Shown: positions 19,500 through 28,384 of the stretch, piece by piece | How positions within the stretch are numbered: the first letter of the stretch is position 1 | Layout: each line of letters begins with the position of its first letter | Origin: Lysinibacillus fusiformis | GTDB taxonomy: Bacteria > Bacillota > Bacilli > Bacillales_A > Planococcaceae | DNA: 64,000 bases | Direction: 5' to 3' | NCBI RefSeq assembly: GCF_007362955.1 | Contig: NZ_CP041696.1 | Span: forward strand, 310,001-374,000 | Notes under the pieces: generated by a model | Told to the model about the DNA's origin: nothing | What the model saw: the letters and a program-made list of their open reading frames with translations, nothing else | The model's database searches: none | Translations under genes and position numbers: made by a program

Positions 19500-20370
19500 G
19501 TTGCTCATAGTTATAGTAGGTTAATTCTAATTTAGCCTTATACCTCCAGATTTCTTGGTTAGGGTCACCTTCCTCCGAGTGACCCTATTAATATTTCCAA
19601 TCCTCATTTTGTGCAGTAGTGTTGTCAAATGCAACGGCTTTTTTGATGTATTAATAAACAAGAATCTGTCCAAAATAAGAATAGTGTTCCCACACACACT
19701 ATCTCAAAGCTGCAGAATCTACGCTGCGGCTTTTTTATTTTTAAATTTATTTCACAGGCACTTCACTATACAAATATAGCTATCACATCATATTAATAGT
19801 AAGGTAAAGCTAATTTAGCCTTACAAGATATCAATTATTACTCCTTGCTTGACACGTCGTGTAGGTCACTCCCGATGTATACCTTTTTACCGTAGCGTCT
19901 GATCACGCTGCGGCTTTTTTAATGCATAAATAAACACAATGTGTACAAAATAAATATTGTCATAAGTTATTCTCTACTGTTTTAAAGCTGCAGCAACTCC
20001 CTTCGCTGTGGCTTTTTTTATATTCAATAACTACGTAGTTTACTCATTTTGTTCATTAGTTTGCTGTAGCGTCGTCATACACTGCGGCTTTAATAATTTT
20101 TTAATCTATTTCAAGGCCAACTCACTATACAAACATAGCTATCACATCATATTAATAGTTATGTAAAGCTAATTTAGCCTTACACCTCCGAAATTCGTTA
20201 CTAAGGGTCACTCTTATCCCAGGTGATCCTTTTTGTCTTATTCCTCAAAATACATAACCTGATTAATTAATTATTTATAATAATTCTATACACTAAAGAG
20301 CTATTGATTGGATGAATAACACCTCTCCTTTGAGTAACTATACATATTATAGATTGTAGAAAGGAGGGAA
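19500..20370. repeat. Field of repeated terminator-like hairpins around the yjcZ copies
   Basis: No gene lies here. Two hairpin types recur. Type 1, agggtcacc..ggtgaccct, ends the yjcZ units (about 19560-19587, 20204-20232, and again 20604-20635). Type 2, (c)agctgcag..ctgcggctttttt, occurs at about 19706-19738, 19887-19922, 19985-20022 and weaker at 20063-20092. A segment of about 75 bp with ctatacaaa.atagctatcac is present twice (from 19765 and from 20125). The area looks like an expanded yjcZ array that lost copies. Confidence 0.7.
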
Positions 20371-20375
20371 TTTCC

Positions 20376-20498
20376 ATGGGATATAGCTGTGGTTATGACG
20401 GTGGCAACAATTACAATGGTTCAACTTTCGTTCTAATCGTTGTACTGTTCATTTTACTAATTATTGTCGGCGCTACTTTCATGCATAAAGGGTATTAA
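20376..20498 (+). CDS. YjcZ-family sporulation peptide, copy 2
   Basis: 40 aa, ATG at 20376 after AAAGGAGGG. N-terminus MGYSCGYDGGNNYNG, then the same hydrophobic stretch as copy 1 with minor changes (STFVLIVVLFILLIIVGATF) and the tail MHKGY. Upstream sequence (ttatagattgtagaaaggaggga) is almost identical to copy 1, showing a duplication of the whole unit. A type 1 hairpin follows at 20604-20635. Confidence 0.85.
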   Translation: MGYSCGYDGGNNYNGSTFVLIVVLFILLIIVGATFMHKGY

Positions 20499-20648
20499 CA
20501 TTTCTAAGTATAAAAAAATTATTAATATTCAATCTGAATAGAAGGTTAGTGCCTTCATTATTGGCAACAATCAATAATCTCCTTATACTCTCCTATTATG
20601 ACCAAAGGGTCGCTCCCAGCCTGGTGACCCTTTTATAGTTTCTTTCCT

Positions 20649-20955
20649 CATATTGTGCAGTAATAAAATTGGTTTTAACACCCAATTCATGTTAACCTTA
20701 AAGCGTGATTAGATTTACATAATTTAGAGGTGTGAAAAATGCTTGGTAATTTACGTTTCTATACGCAAATTGTTTCAACAATTTTAGCTATCATCTTTGT
20801 TTTCATGAATTTTTTGGGGCATTGGACAGCAGACAGATTCGTTCAAATCGTATTTTTCTTTGGTATGGTATTCGCTATTTTCAGTGCGGGTATTGAAACG
20901 GAAAAAAAACTAAAAAACAGAAGCTGATTGGAATATTCTAATCGGCTTTTTCAAT
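20649..20955 (+). repeat. 300-bp duplicated segment, copy A
   Basis: From ctcatattgtgcagtaat to the hairpin gattggaatattctaatcggc this segment is nearly identical to 63502-63806. It contains one complete small gene with its upstream region and terminator. Confidence 0.9.
20739..20927 (+). CDS. Small two-helix membrane protein
   Basis: 62 aa with two membrane helices (about 8-27 and 34-53) and a charged tail ETEKKLKNRS. Not recognised; size and context suggest a phage-derived membrane peptide. Upstream GAGGTGTGAAAA supports the start. A copy at 63593 has two substitutions (T30S, V35F) and a shortened tail. A terminator hairpin (20926-20954) follows. Confidence 0.7.
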   Translation: MLGNLRFYTQIVSTILAIIFVFMNFLGHWTADRFVQIVFFFGMVFAIFSAGIETEKKLKNRS

Positions 20956-20982
20956 GCACATCTTAAACATATTGTGCAGTAA

Positions 20983-21378
20983 CTACATAACTGCACTGGC
21001 ATAAGCGATTTCGCATAATATGCCACACTCACCCATCACTTCATCTTCAATTCTTCCTCGTTCTGGATCTAACTCATCTAAGTAAACCCCTTTAATACAC
21101 GTAGCACCGATTTCTCTTTCTAATGCAGCCATTTCGTAAAAACGTTTTAGGAAATGCTTACGAATCATATTCCAGTAGCCCATGCCGCCTTTAACACAGC
21201 CAACACAATTGTTATTACGGAATCCTAACTCATACATTAATGGTCGTTTAATGCCCAATCGTTCAAGCAAACCATGTACTTCATCTTTTGTTAGCATCGC
21301 ATCAATTAAAGGAAAAACGTGTTCATGCTCTGGTGTTGTTTGTAATAGCCGTTCTGCTCGATCACGTGCCGAAAAAGG
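20983..21378 (-). pseudogene. PAPS-reductase-like phage protein, 5'-truncated
   Basis: About 130 codons of the C-terminal part of a phage-type phosphoadenosine-phosphosulfate reductase family protein. Visible features are RDRAERLLQTTPEHEHVFPL-type sequence, NNCVGCVKGGMGYWN (a zinc/iron-binding-like CVGC) and the terminal ECGILCEIAYA. The first residues of the open frame (MEPFHK) are antisense to the recombinase, so the true N-terminus is lost at the junction near 21360-21380. Confidence 0.7.
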
Positions 21379-22854
21379 TTTATGGAATGGCTCCACTGTA
21401 CCAATTGGCTATGTGTGGTCCGATGAAGAGAAGTTTCCTGTCGCTGATTCCGAAGAAACAAAAATTGTTCGACACATTTATAATTTATATGAATCATTAC
21501 GCTCAACTTTAAAAGTAGCGTATCGTTTACACGAAGAAAATATAGCTACAAAACGCAAGGGACAATGGACCGCTAAAACTGTTCGTGATATTTTACGTAA
21601 CCCTTTCTACATCGGCACATATCGCTACAACTTACGTGAGAGTGGTGGTAGTAGACGGCTGAAAAATAAAGAAGAATGGATTGTCGTTGAAAATAATCAT
21701 CCTGGCATCATTGAAAAAGAGCAATTCGAGCGTGTTAATCGACTATTATCAGACAATTACAGGGGTTTAACTGATGTCCAGCGTGCCGATATTCATCAAC
21801 ACATCTTCTCTAAAATGCTTTACTGTGGAAAGTGTAATGCATTACTTACGGCTGGCTTAGATTCTGCACGCAAAAATGGCTATCGTCCATCACGTTATAC
21901 ATGCGTTACATCCGGTGGCGCTAAACGATGCAGCAACTATGTGAGCGATATTATTATAGGACCTTTTATTTTTAATTACGTTTCCAATCTAATTAGGCTA
22001 CAAGAACGAATAACACCTAATCATTCAATCCGTGACATGGAGCGAGCGTTACTTCGAGGTAATGCCTTTATTGATATAGTGGGTATCGATAATGAATCAT
22101 TAAAAGAAACATACTTTGCACTCACTAACGGTTTACCTGACCAAGAATACTCTTTAGCCACAGATGATAATTCCATCAATCCAAACTTGGAGGTCGAGCG
22201 TCTGCAGAAAGAAAAAGAAAAGTACAAGAGAGCATTAACAAAATTAGACGATTTATATTTTTTTGGAGATGAGGATAGTATTAACAAAGAAGATGGCATT
22301 AGCAAGAAAGATTACATTTTCAAAAAACGTGACCTTAAAGAGCGTTTGGAGGAAATTGAAGAGGATTTAAATACATTGCAACAAAAAGACGAAGATAAAA
22401 CAAGTGATTCATTTATAAATAATTCACAGCACTGTTTAATTACTAGTGAAATTCAGCGTACACGGAATATAGATTATCGCGCTATATCGGATATGGTTGG
22501 TCGAGAATCTTTATCTGATTTTATTCATGAGATAATTGATACCGTTATCGTTTTAGATAAGCGTGTCCAGTCCATTACTTTTAAAAACGGAATAACACAT
22601 ACGTTTGCTTATAAACCTCTTTTACAAAGTAAATCAACAGCTCCGACTCGGATGCAGTACAAAAATTACGAAGGCGCTGTATTGGGTTACCTGAAAGAAA
22701 ATGGTCCCACATCTCGTGCAGATTTGCAAAAAGCTACTAACATTTCGCGCGATTGAATTTACTCGTTATTAGCTGAATTATTAGAGCGTGGGCTTGTCGT
22801 AAAAACAGGACAATCCACATTAACACGCTATCACTACAAAGAAGAAATCACTTA
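21375..22854 (+). pseudogene. Large serine recombinase, 5'-truncated and with an internal stop
   Basis: The reading begins mid-protein at AEKGLWNGSTVPIGYVW, i.e. the start of the recombinase domain; the catalytic resolvase N-terminus with the serine is missing. The recombinase domain (RNPFYIGTYRYN), the zinc ribbon (LYCGKC..YTC..RCSNYV) and a long coiled coil follow. A TGA at 22754-22756 interrupts ISRD*IYSLLAELLERGL, after which the same frame runs on to 22854. Such enzymes integrate phages and excise sporulation elements; this one cannot be active. Confidence 0.82.
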
Positions 22855-23587
22855 AAACCGCCATTTCAAGTGATTTTCCCAAGTCCTTGAAACCTTGATA
22901 CTATTGCATTCCTACGCAATCATAGCTCTGTATACTACCCCACAACCTAGAGTATGGAAATTCACGATTTTTAGTCGCTCGTTACTCATAATTTATACCA
23001 TCCTTTCAAGATTACACATTTCTAAAAAATTATCAACGTGTTTTATAACAGCACAAATAAATATAATGAGCCTAGCTTTTTTGCTAGGCATAATTTAATG
23101 CATAAAAAACAGGCACCATAATATTGAGTAACTGTCATTGGAAGACTTTTTAATTGGTTGCTCCAATATATTCAAAATGAGACACCTTCTATCCCCTTTA
23201 TTTACTAAATTAATTTCTTAGAGTAAAGACTAAAATATGTAGAATCAATTGCTATGAACATATTTTAATGAATAAACCGTCTTCCATCAGCCCCTCTCAT
23301 TCTTTACTATTATTCATTCTCATCAACCCTAACTATGTAAACGAAAAATATTCTTTATTAAGAGTATACTTTGCTTTACTAAATATAAAAGAAAAAAAGC
23401 CCAAGTTCAAAATTAATTTCGTTATAATTGCCAAAAGGCAGTAGAAAGTTCGGTTGAACCGCGCTTTCTACTGCCAACTCAATTTTGGATTTTTTCAGTA
23501 TCCCTTAAATATTCCAGGGCTGTTTATGTTTCGATTTACATTCTTCACATTTCAAAGCCCTTGTTATTTGTTGTGCACCTTTAAAAA
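22855..23587. other. Region without a gene; hairpins only
   Basis: About 730 bp with no supportable coding frame. A hairpin gcctagc/gctaggc is at about 23069-23090. At 23434-23473 a long stem ggcagtagaaag / ctttctactgcc is the probable terminator of the spore-envelope gene that follows on the minus strand. Confidence 0.5.
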
Positions 23588-24382
23588 TTATAAATAATCA
23601 TGGTTTGTAGGTTCAGTGGCAGTACTAGCTGGTGGAGTAAGTGCTGAAAGAATAGGCGTTACTACACTACTAGCCGCAAGGCGGATTTGTTGCACTTGTA
23701 ATACTTTTACAGTAAGTTCCAGTACTATTTTTTCACGTAATTTGCTGAAAGTACCTTCAGGTCTTGCCATAATTGGTGAAAAATCAAGTTCAAAGAAGTT
23801 TGCAGCTACTAACTCGCCAAATGGTTGTTCATTGTATTTCACAAGATTTTGGAAGAAAGCCTTATCCAATCGAGCATCCAGTTGGGTACTTTCATTAAGG
23901 AAGTTTGCTTCTGCAAACTCGGAAATTCCTAAGATTGGAGTAGGGCCACCAGGTTCTTGTGGGAAAGTTAGGTCTGCAAAACCAGAAAACGGAACATCGG
24001 CAATTCTATCTCGAAGTGCCCCATTACATGCTGATGAAGCATATTCTATATTTTTACGAATATGTCCTGCTACAAATAATTTAGCTCTTGTTACCCTAAA
24101 AAAGTCAGTGCCCGCAATACGTGTAAATCGAACTGGTACCAGTTTAACTTGATTCAGGAATACATTCTTTTTCACTCTTTTGATTTCAGTTGCTGCAGGA
24201 CTAAGCGTAATATCCGACTCCACAACGATTTGAAGTGTTGGTTCTGACAGTACAACTGGGATTTTAATAATTGGAGTTGAGATCGGTGTAGAGACTACTG
24301 GAGTATTCGCACTATTTAATGGTATTTGTTCAACTGATGATACAGGACAAGGTGGATTCTGATTACCTAATTGATCACTCAA
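23588..24382 (-). CDS. Spore-envelope protein, CsxC/SPOCS-like, copy 1
   Basis: 264 aa, no signal peptide. N-terminal 50 residues are Pro/Ser/Thr-rich (NTPVVSTPISTPIIKIPVV). A beta-rich core follows with FLNQVKLVPVRFTRI and AKLFVAGHIRKNIEYA, a pattern shared with spore-coat and exosporium proteins of the CsxC/DUF3794-like type. The C-terminal third has IVLELTVKVLQVQQIRLAA. A near-identical copy lies at 26618. The SigK-like -10 upstream agrees with mother-cell expression. Family placement is by pattern; role in the spore surface is inferred. Confidence 0.65.
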   Translation of the reverse strand: MSDQLGNQNPPCPVSSVEQIPLNSANTPVVSTPISTPIIKIPVVLSEPTLQIVVESDITLSPAATEIKRVKKNVFLNQVKLVPVRFTRIAGTDFFRVTRAKLFVAGHIRKNIEYASSACNGALRDRIADVPFSGFADLTFPQEPGGPTPILGISEFAEANFLNESTQLDARLDKAFFQNLVKYNEQPFGELVAANFFELDFSPIMARPEGTFSKLREKIVLELTVKVLQVQQIRLAASSVVTPILSALTPPASTATEPTNHDYL

Positions 24383-24409
24383 AAAAAATTCCTCATTTCA
24401 TTTTAGTAT

Positions 24410-24425
24410 TATAGAGCGCTCTATA
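24410..24425. promoter_or_regulatory. 16-bp perfect palindrome in the 5' leader of copy 1
   Basis: tatagagcgctctata lies between the promoter-like site and the start of the copy 1 gene. Its core agagcgctct is kept at 27418-27427 before copy 2. It may be an operator or a 5' mRNA hairpin. Confidence 0.6.
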
Positions 24426-24429
24426 TGGC

Positions 24430-24438
24430 TAGGATATG
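24430..24438 (-). promoter_or_regulatory. SigK-like -10 element of copy 1
   Basis: On the minus strand CATATCCTA fits the SigK -10 consensus CATAnnnTA. The equivalent position before copy 2 (27435-27443) is CATATTCTA, so the pattern is kept while the variable bases differ. No good -35 match was found. Confidence 0.5.
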
Positions 24439-24528
24439 TAGCAATTAAATCTATGCATAGACGTTTTACTAGTTCGTTTACTCATTTTAATAAAAGGGAT
24501 TTTTGAGTTGAGAGATAAATTTCAATTA

Positions 24529-25725
24529 TCATCTAGACCCCTGGCTATATCTGACTCGAATTTGCTGTGCTTGTAGTATATGAATGATTAATTCTAAAAC
24601 TATGTTTTGGCACAATTGATTTGAATGAATTAATGACTCATTTTGTGCAGTTACTGCATTCCCAGTGTGAATTGCACTGTACTCAATATTCTGATGTATA
24701 TATCCTTCAATAAATAAATTTCCTTTTAATGCTGTACACGTCCCATTACCTAATGACTGAGAAAACTGTTTTGGTACGAATCTACAATTGGTTAGTACTA
24801 CCTCATTCGAGATAGCTTTAACTTCCACAATTCCTCCTTTTTCAAATACAATATTTTCTTCCAGGCATATTTCAATTTTGTATTCCCCTACTACGACTGG
24901 AACTCTAATGTGCATAAAATCATCGGGAGGGTAAGAGTGATTTTTTGTTTCTCCTTTTTTAATTAATAGTGTGTTATGTAAGGGAACTACAACTGATTTA
25001 GTCGGATTGTTCATCTGACTATTTTTATCATAAGTATCAGTTCTCATTAAAAATAAAATTTCATTAATTTTTGAGCGAACCAAACGACAATCAGGTTGTT
25101 CAGGATAATCCGTTGTAGTATTAAATAGTTTGGTTTCTAATTGAGGAGTAAGGTGATTGTTTAGGTCAAGAAATTCAAATGTATTTTGAACAAACTCACC
25201 ACAGATAGGGGCATGGAGAAAATTATCAATTTCTACGTGAGTAGAAAATGGGCTTTTTTGGGTTATCGCACACACTGACCCAGGAAAATCATGAACATCA
25301 CCTGTAGAATTTTTTTTCTCCATGTCTTCTGTATCAATAGGACGCATCATTTTATTCTCAACTTCAGATTCAGAAGGACTGTCAAGCGTAAGATCAGCGT
25401 CTAATTGGGCTGCAAAATCCAGTTCCTCCACAGGATTTGTTTCATCTGCCTCTTCCGTATCAAGGTGATGAACGATTTCTTCCTCAACATTAGTTTCTGA
25501 AGGAAGTAGTTCACGAGTGGAATCTAGATGTGCTACAAAATCAGGTTCCTCTGCAAGGCTGGTTTCATCTTCTTTTTCGACATTTAAAATTTCACAAGTA
25601 GAATCTAGTTGAGATGCATGTTCTATGTTATTTGTAAGTTTAGTTTGATACACCCAATCGCTGTAATCAATTTGCTTGAAACTTACTTCCTTCATCTTTT
25701 TATAGTTAATCCATGGAGTTTTCAT
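24529..25725 (-). CDS. Acidic-repeat spore-envelope-like protein
   Basis: 398 aa, no signal peptide. Residues about 45-150 are strongly acidic with degenerate repeats (DETSLAEEPDFVAHLDST and DETNPVEELDFAAQLDAD). The C-terminal 130 residues carry the same beta-domain pattern as the two flanking proteins: RVPVVVGEYKIEI, LFIEGYIHQNIEYS, NIVLELIIHILQAQQIRV. It thus looks like a CsxC/SPOCS-like domain fused to an acidic extension. It lies 146 bp upstream of copy 1 in the same orientation. No known homologue recognised. Confidence 0.6.
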   Translation of the reverse strand: MKTPWINYKKMKEVSFKQIDYSDWVYQTKLTNNIEHASQLDSTCEILNVEKEDETSLAEEPDFVAHLDSTRELLPSETNVEEEIVHHLDTEEADETNPVEELDFAAQLDADLTLDSPSESEVENKMMRPIDTEDMEKKNSTGDVHDFPGSVCAITQKSPFSTHVEIDNFLHAPICGEFVQNTFEFLDLNNHLTPQLETKLFNTTTDYPEQPDCRLVRSKINEILFLMRTDTYDKNSQMNNPTKSVVVPLHNTLLIKKGETKNHSYPPDDFMHIRVPVVVGEYKIEICLEENIVFEKGGIVEVKAISNEVVLTNCRFVPKQFSQSLGNGTCTALKGNLFIEGYIHQNIEYSAIHTGNAVTAQNESLIHSNQLCQNIVLELIIHILQAQQIRVRYSQGSR

Positions 25726-26617
25726 TATTTCACCCCCAATTGATGTTTAGTCAAATTAAGTACAACATATGCTCAGAAAAAACTTCTGCGCTTTTTCCAG
25801 CCATAACATTTACTTGGTCGATTTATTTTTTTATGTTGGGGCTTTATGAGTTTTTCTGGGAGGCATGATCAAAATTCGTTTTTTTAGGAAAAACCCACTA
25901 ACTAACCCGTTTTCATTCTTATTGCTGCCACGTCGCCATTATGAAAATGGATCTGTAAAAAAAAGAGCGATGTTCATTTCTTTTCAAACGTCTGATAACA
26001 GCTACACTCTTTCTTTACTCTACTTACTCGAAGATATGATAGTTGTGTATAGCTCTTAATGATTTCCTCTGTTTTGAATGTTGTTAGCTACATTTTTTTA
26101 AACAACTTCATTATGAGCTACTTTTATTTTGATCTAAGTGTTGCACTTATAATTACAATCCATTTTATGCTTTATTTTTACTTTTGACACAGAATGCTCT
26201 CCAAATCACAGTAGCAATTGAGATACCAATGTGTTTGAGAGACGATGGCGTAGGAAAAGATCTGTATACTTACCACGAAAATTTTAAAAATTGATTAGAG
26301 AAAGGAGAGAATTTATGAAGGGGAGTTTCTGAAGGCACATTAATGTTAACGACATTAACTTTAAATAAACTGAAGTGACCGCAATTGCTACGAAGGAGAA
26401 TAAAATAATAAGAATACCGTCAGATGAATAGGTGATATTCCGATCGTTATCTATATATTATTTTGTTTAACGAAAAGTCTACAAATATTTATAATATAGC
26501 AAAAAGCAGTTGAAAATTCGATTCAACCGAACTTTCAACTGCCTACATAATTATTGTTTTTTCAGTGTCTTGGAATGCCCATTTTTATCTGTTTTGGTCC
26601 CCTAAAACTAGACATTA
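25726..26617. other. Intergenic region with a decayed small frame
   Basis: About 890 bp. At 26314 an ATG with AAAGGAGAG upstream starts MKGSF and stops; downstream frames give NVNDINFK, a stop, and TEVTAIATKENKIIRIPSDE to 26432, suggesting a decayed small gene. An open frame at 25865-26059 has no ribosome site and is not believed. A terminator-like stem (gcagttgaaa..tttcaactgc, about 26506-26544) ends the copy 2 transcript on the minus strand. Confidence 0.4.
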
Positions 26618-27385
26618 TCAAAAATTAGTAGGTGGAGGAGTAAGTGCTGAAAGAACAGGTGTTACTACACTACCAGCCGCAAGGCGGATTTGTTGCACTT
26701 GCAATACTTTTACAGTAAGTTCCAGTACGATTTTTTCACGCAATGTGCTGAAAGTACCTTCTGGTCTTGTCATAATTGGTGAAAAATCAAGTTCAAAGAA
26801 GTTTGCAGCTACTAACTCGCCAAATGGTTGTTCATTGTATTTGACAAGATTTTGGAAGAAAGCCTTATCCAATCGAGCATCTAGTTGGGTATTTTCATTA
26901 AGGAAGTTCGCCTCGGCAAACTCTGAAATTCCTAAGATTGGAGTAGGACCTCCAGCTTCTTGTGGGAAAGTTAGGTCTGCAAAACCAGAAAACGGAACAT
27001 CGGCAATTCTATCTCGAAGTGCTCCATTACACTCTGCTGAAGCATATTCTATATTTTTACGAATATGTCCTGCTACAAATAATTTAGCTCTTGTTACCCT
27101 AAAAAAGTCAGTGCCAGCAATACGTGTAAATCGAACTGGTACCAGTTTAACTTGATTCAAGAATACATTTTTTTTCACTCTTTTGATTTCAGTTGCTGCA
27201 GGACTAAGCGTAATATCCGACTCCACAACGATTTGAAGTGTTGGTTCTGACAGTACAACCGGGATTTTAACAATTGGAGTCGAAATTGGTGTAGAGATTA
27301 CTGGAGTATTCGCACTATTTAATGGTATTTGTTCAACTGATGATACAGGACAAGGTAGGAACTGATTATCTAATTGATCACTCAA
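26618..27385 (-). CDS. Spore-envelope protein, CsxC/SPOCS-like, copy 2
   Basis: 255 aa, over 90% identical by eye to the protein at 23588-24382 in the first 245 residues; the last residues differ (ends SALTPPPTNF). Differences are conservative (for example N/D at 6, S/A in EYAS-CNG). Same promoter-like site and palindrome core upstream. The pair arose by recent duplication. Function as for copy 1. Confidence 0.65.
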   Translation of the reverse strand: MSDQLDNQFLPCPVSSVEQIPLNSANTPVISTPISTPIVKIPVVLSEPTLQIVVESDITLSPAATEIKRVKKNVFLNQVKLVPVRFTRIAGTDFFRVTRAKLFVAGHIRKNIEYASAECNGALRDRIADVPFSGFADLTFPQEAGGPTPILGISEFAEANFLNENTQLDARLDKAFFQNLVKYNEQPFGELVAANFFELDFSPIMTRPEGTFSTLREKIVLELTVKVLQVQQIRLAAGSVVTPVLSALTPPPTNF

Positions 27386-27434
27386 AAAAATTCCCTCATT
27401 TCATTTTATAGTATTAGAGAGCGCTCTATATAAC

Positions 27435-27443
27435 TAGAATATG
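27435..27443 (-). promoter_or_regulatory. SigK-like -10 element of copy 2
   Basis: CATATTCTA on the minus strand, equivalent to 24430-24438 before copy 1; the palindrome core agagcgctct lies just downstream at 27418-27427. Confidence 0.5.
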
Positions 27444-27593
27444 AAGCAATCAAATCTATGCATGGACGTTTTACTAGTTCTTTTATTCATTTTAATAAAA
27501 GGGATTTTTTGAGCTGAGAGAAAGGTTTTTAATTATCCACTAGTCCCTTGACTATCATAACTGTTTGTGATTGTAGTGTTCCATATATTATGG

Positions 27594-28080
27594 AGGCAGT
27601 TCCCTTTAGTAGTCATACTTTGTGTAATGCCATGTTCTTTTAATGCGTGAGCGTATTGTTGTTATCGGGTAGTGCCATCCTTGATCTGAATGAAGCACTT
27701 GGGCATCTCTTTTGGATAAGTGAGTGAAGGCTTGTTCTAACATCTTTGAAACAAGTCTATAGATAGGAGATTTTTCAAGGTTATACGCAATAATTCCTCC
27801 GTTAAACAGCTCAAGTACCGGTGCTAGATATAGTTTCTCTCCAAATAAATGAAATTCGGTCACATCCGTTACCCACTCTTGGTTTGGTTTTGTCGCCATG
27901 AAATCACGTTTTAAAATATTTGGCGTAATCTTCTCGACATTTCCTTTGTATGGGTAATTTTTTTTATTCGGACAAATAATTTCAAACCAAGTTTTTTCAT
28001 AAGACGTTATACTATACTTTCTTTTCCTGATAAATAAAGTTCAATCGCATTTATTTTATCTTCTAGTGTAATTTTAACCA
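27594..28080 (-). pseudogene. IS3-family transposase remnant
   Basis: Start of an OrfA-like gene (MVKITLEDKINAIELYLSGKESI) followed, after an internal deletion and frame changes, by part of the OrfB integrase core: WVTDVTEFHLFGEKLYLAPVLEL and VLHSDQGWHY, which carry the first two residues of the DDE triad. The end with the catalytic Glu is missing. This is an inactive fragment of an IS150-like element. Confidence 0.82.
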
Positions 28081-28084
28081 TCTA

Positions 28085-28384
28085 AGAGGCTGGGACAAAA
28101 GAGAAAAAGTGTTAGATTGACTGCTGTCGATCTAACACTTTTTTGCTGTAAGCGTTGATGTTCGCTACGGCGGACGCTTTCCGGTGGGCGGCCTGAGCCT
28201 GTCGTCTCAGTCACGCTAATTCCCCAGGAATCGCCGCCTTCGCTACCATCAAATAGTACTCTCTTCTGAATTTTATTTATTCCAAAAGGAAGAACGTCTA
28301 AATTTTTCTTCATTTTTAGATAGCAAAAATTTAATAACGCCTTTGCTCCTCTTTCTTAAAATTTAAAGTTATGTCCCAGCCTCT
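28085..28384. mobile_element. 300-bp MITE-like element with 13-bp terminal inverted repeats
   Basis: agaggctgggaca at 28085-28097 is the exact reverse complement of tgtcccagcctct at 28372-28384. Inside are a strong hairpin (aagtgttagat / atctaacactt, 28108-28140) and a GC-rich part (cgctacggcggacgctttccg) that resembles a repeat common in Bacillaceae and shared with 54690-54830. It contains no believable gene; an open frame at 28074-28313 is incidental. It abuts the IS3 remnant. Confidence 0.72.

Noticed and set aside
19500-20370. Repeated hairpins considered as a CRISPR array
   Set aside because: Spacing and sequence are irregular, the units end in T-runs, and no cas genes are present.
25865-26059. 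64-aa plus-strand frame
   Set aside because: No ribosome site and no recognisable pattern.
28074-28313. 79-aa frame on the minus strand
   Set aside because: Lies inside the inverted-repeat element and reads through its hairpin; incidental.
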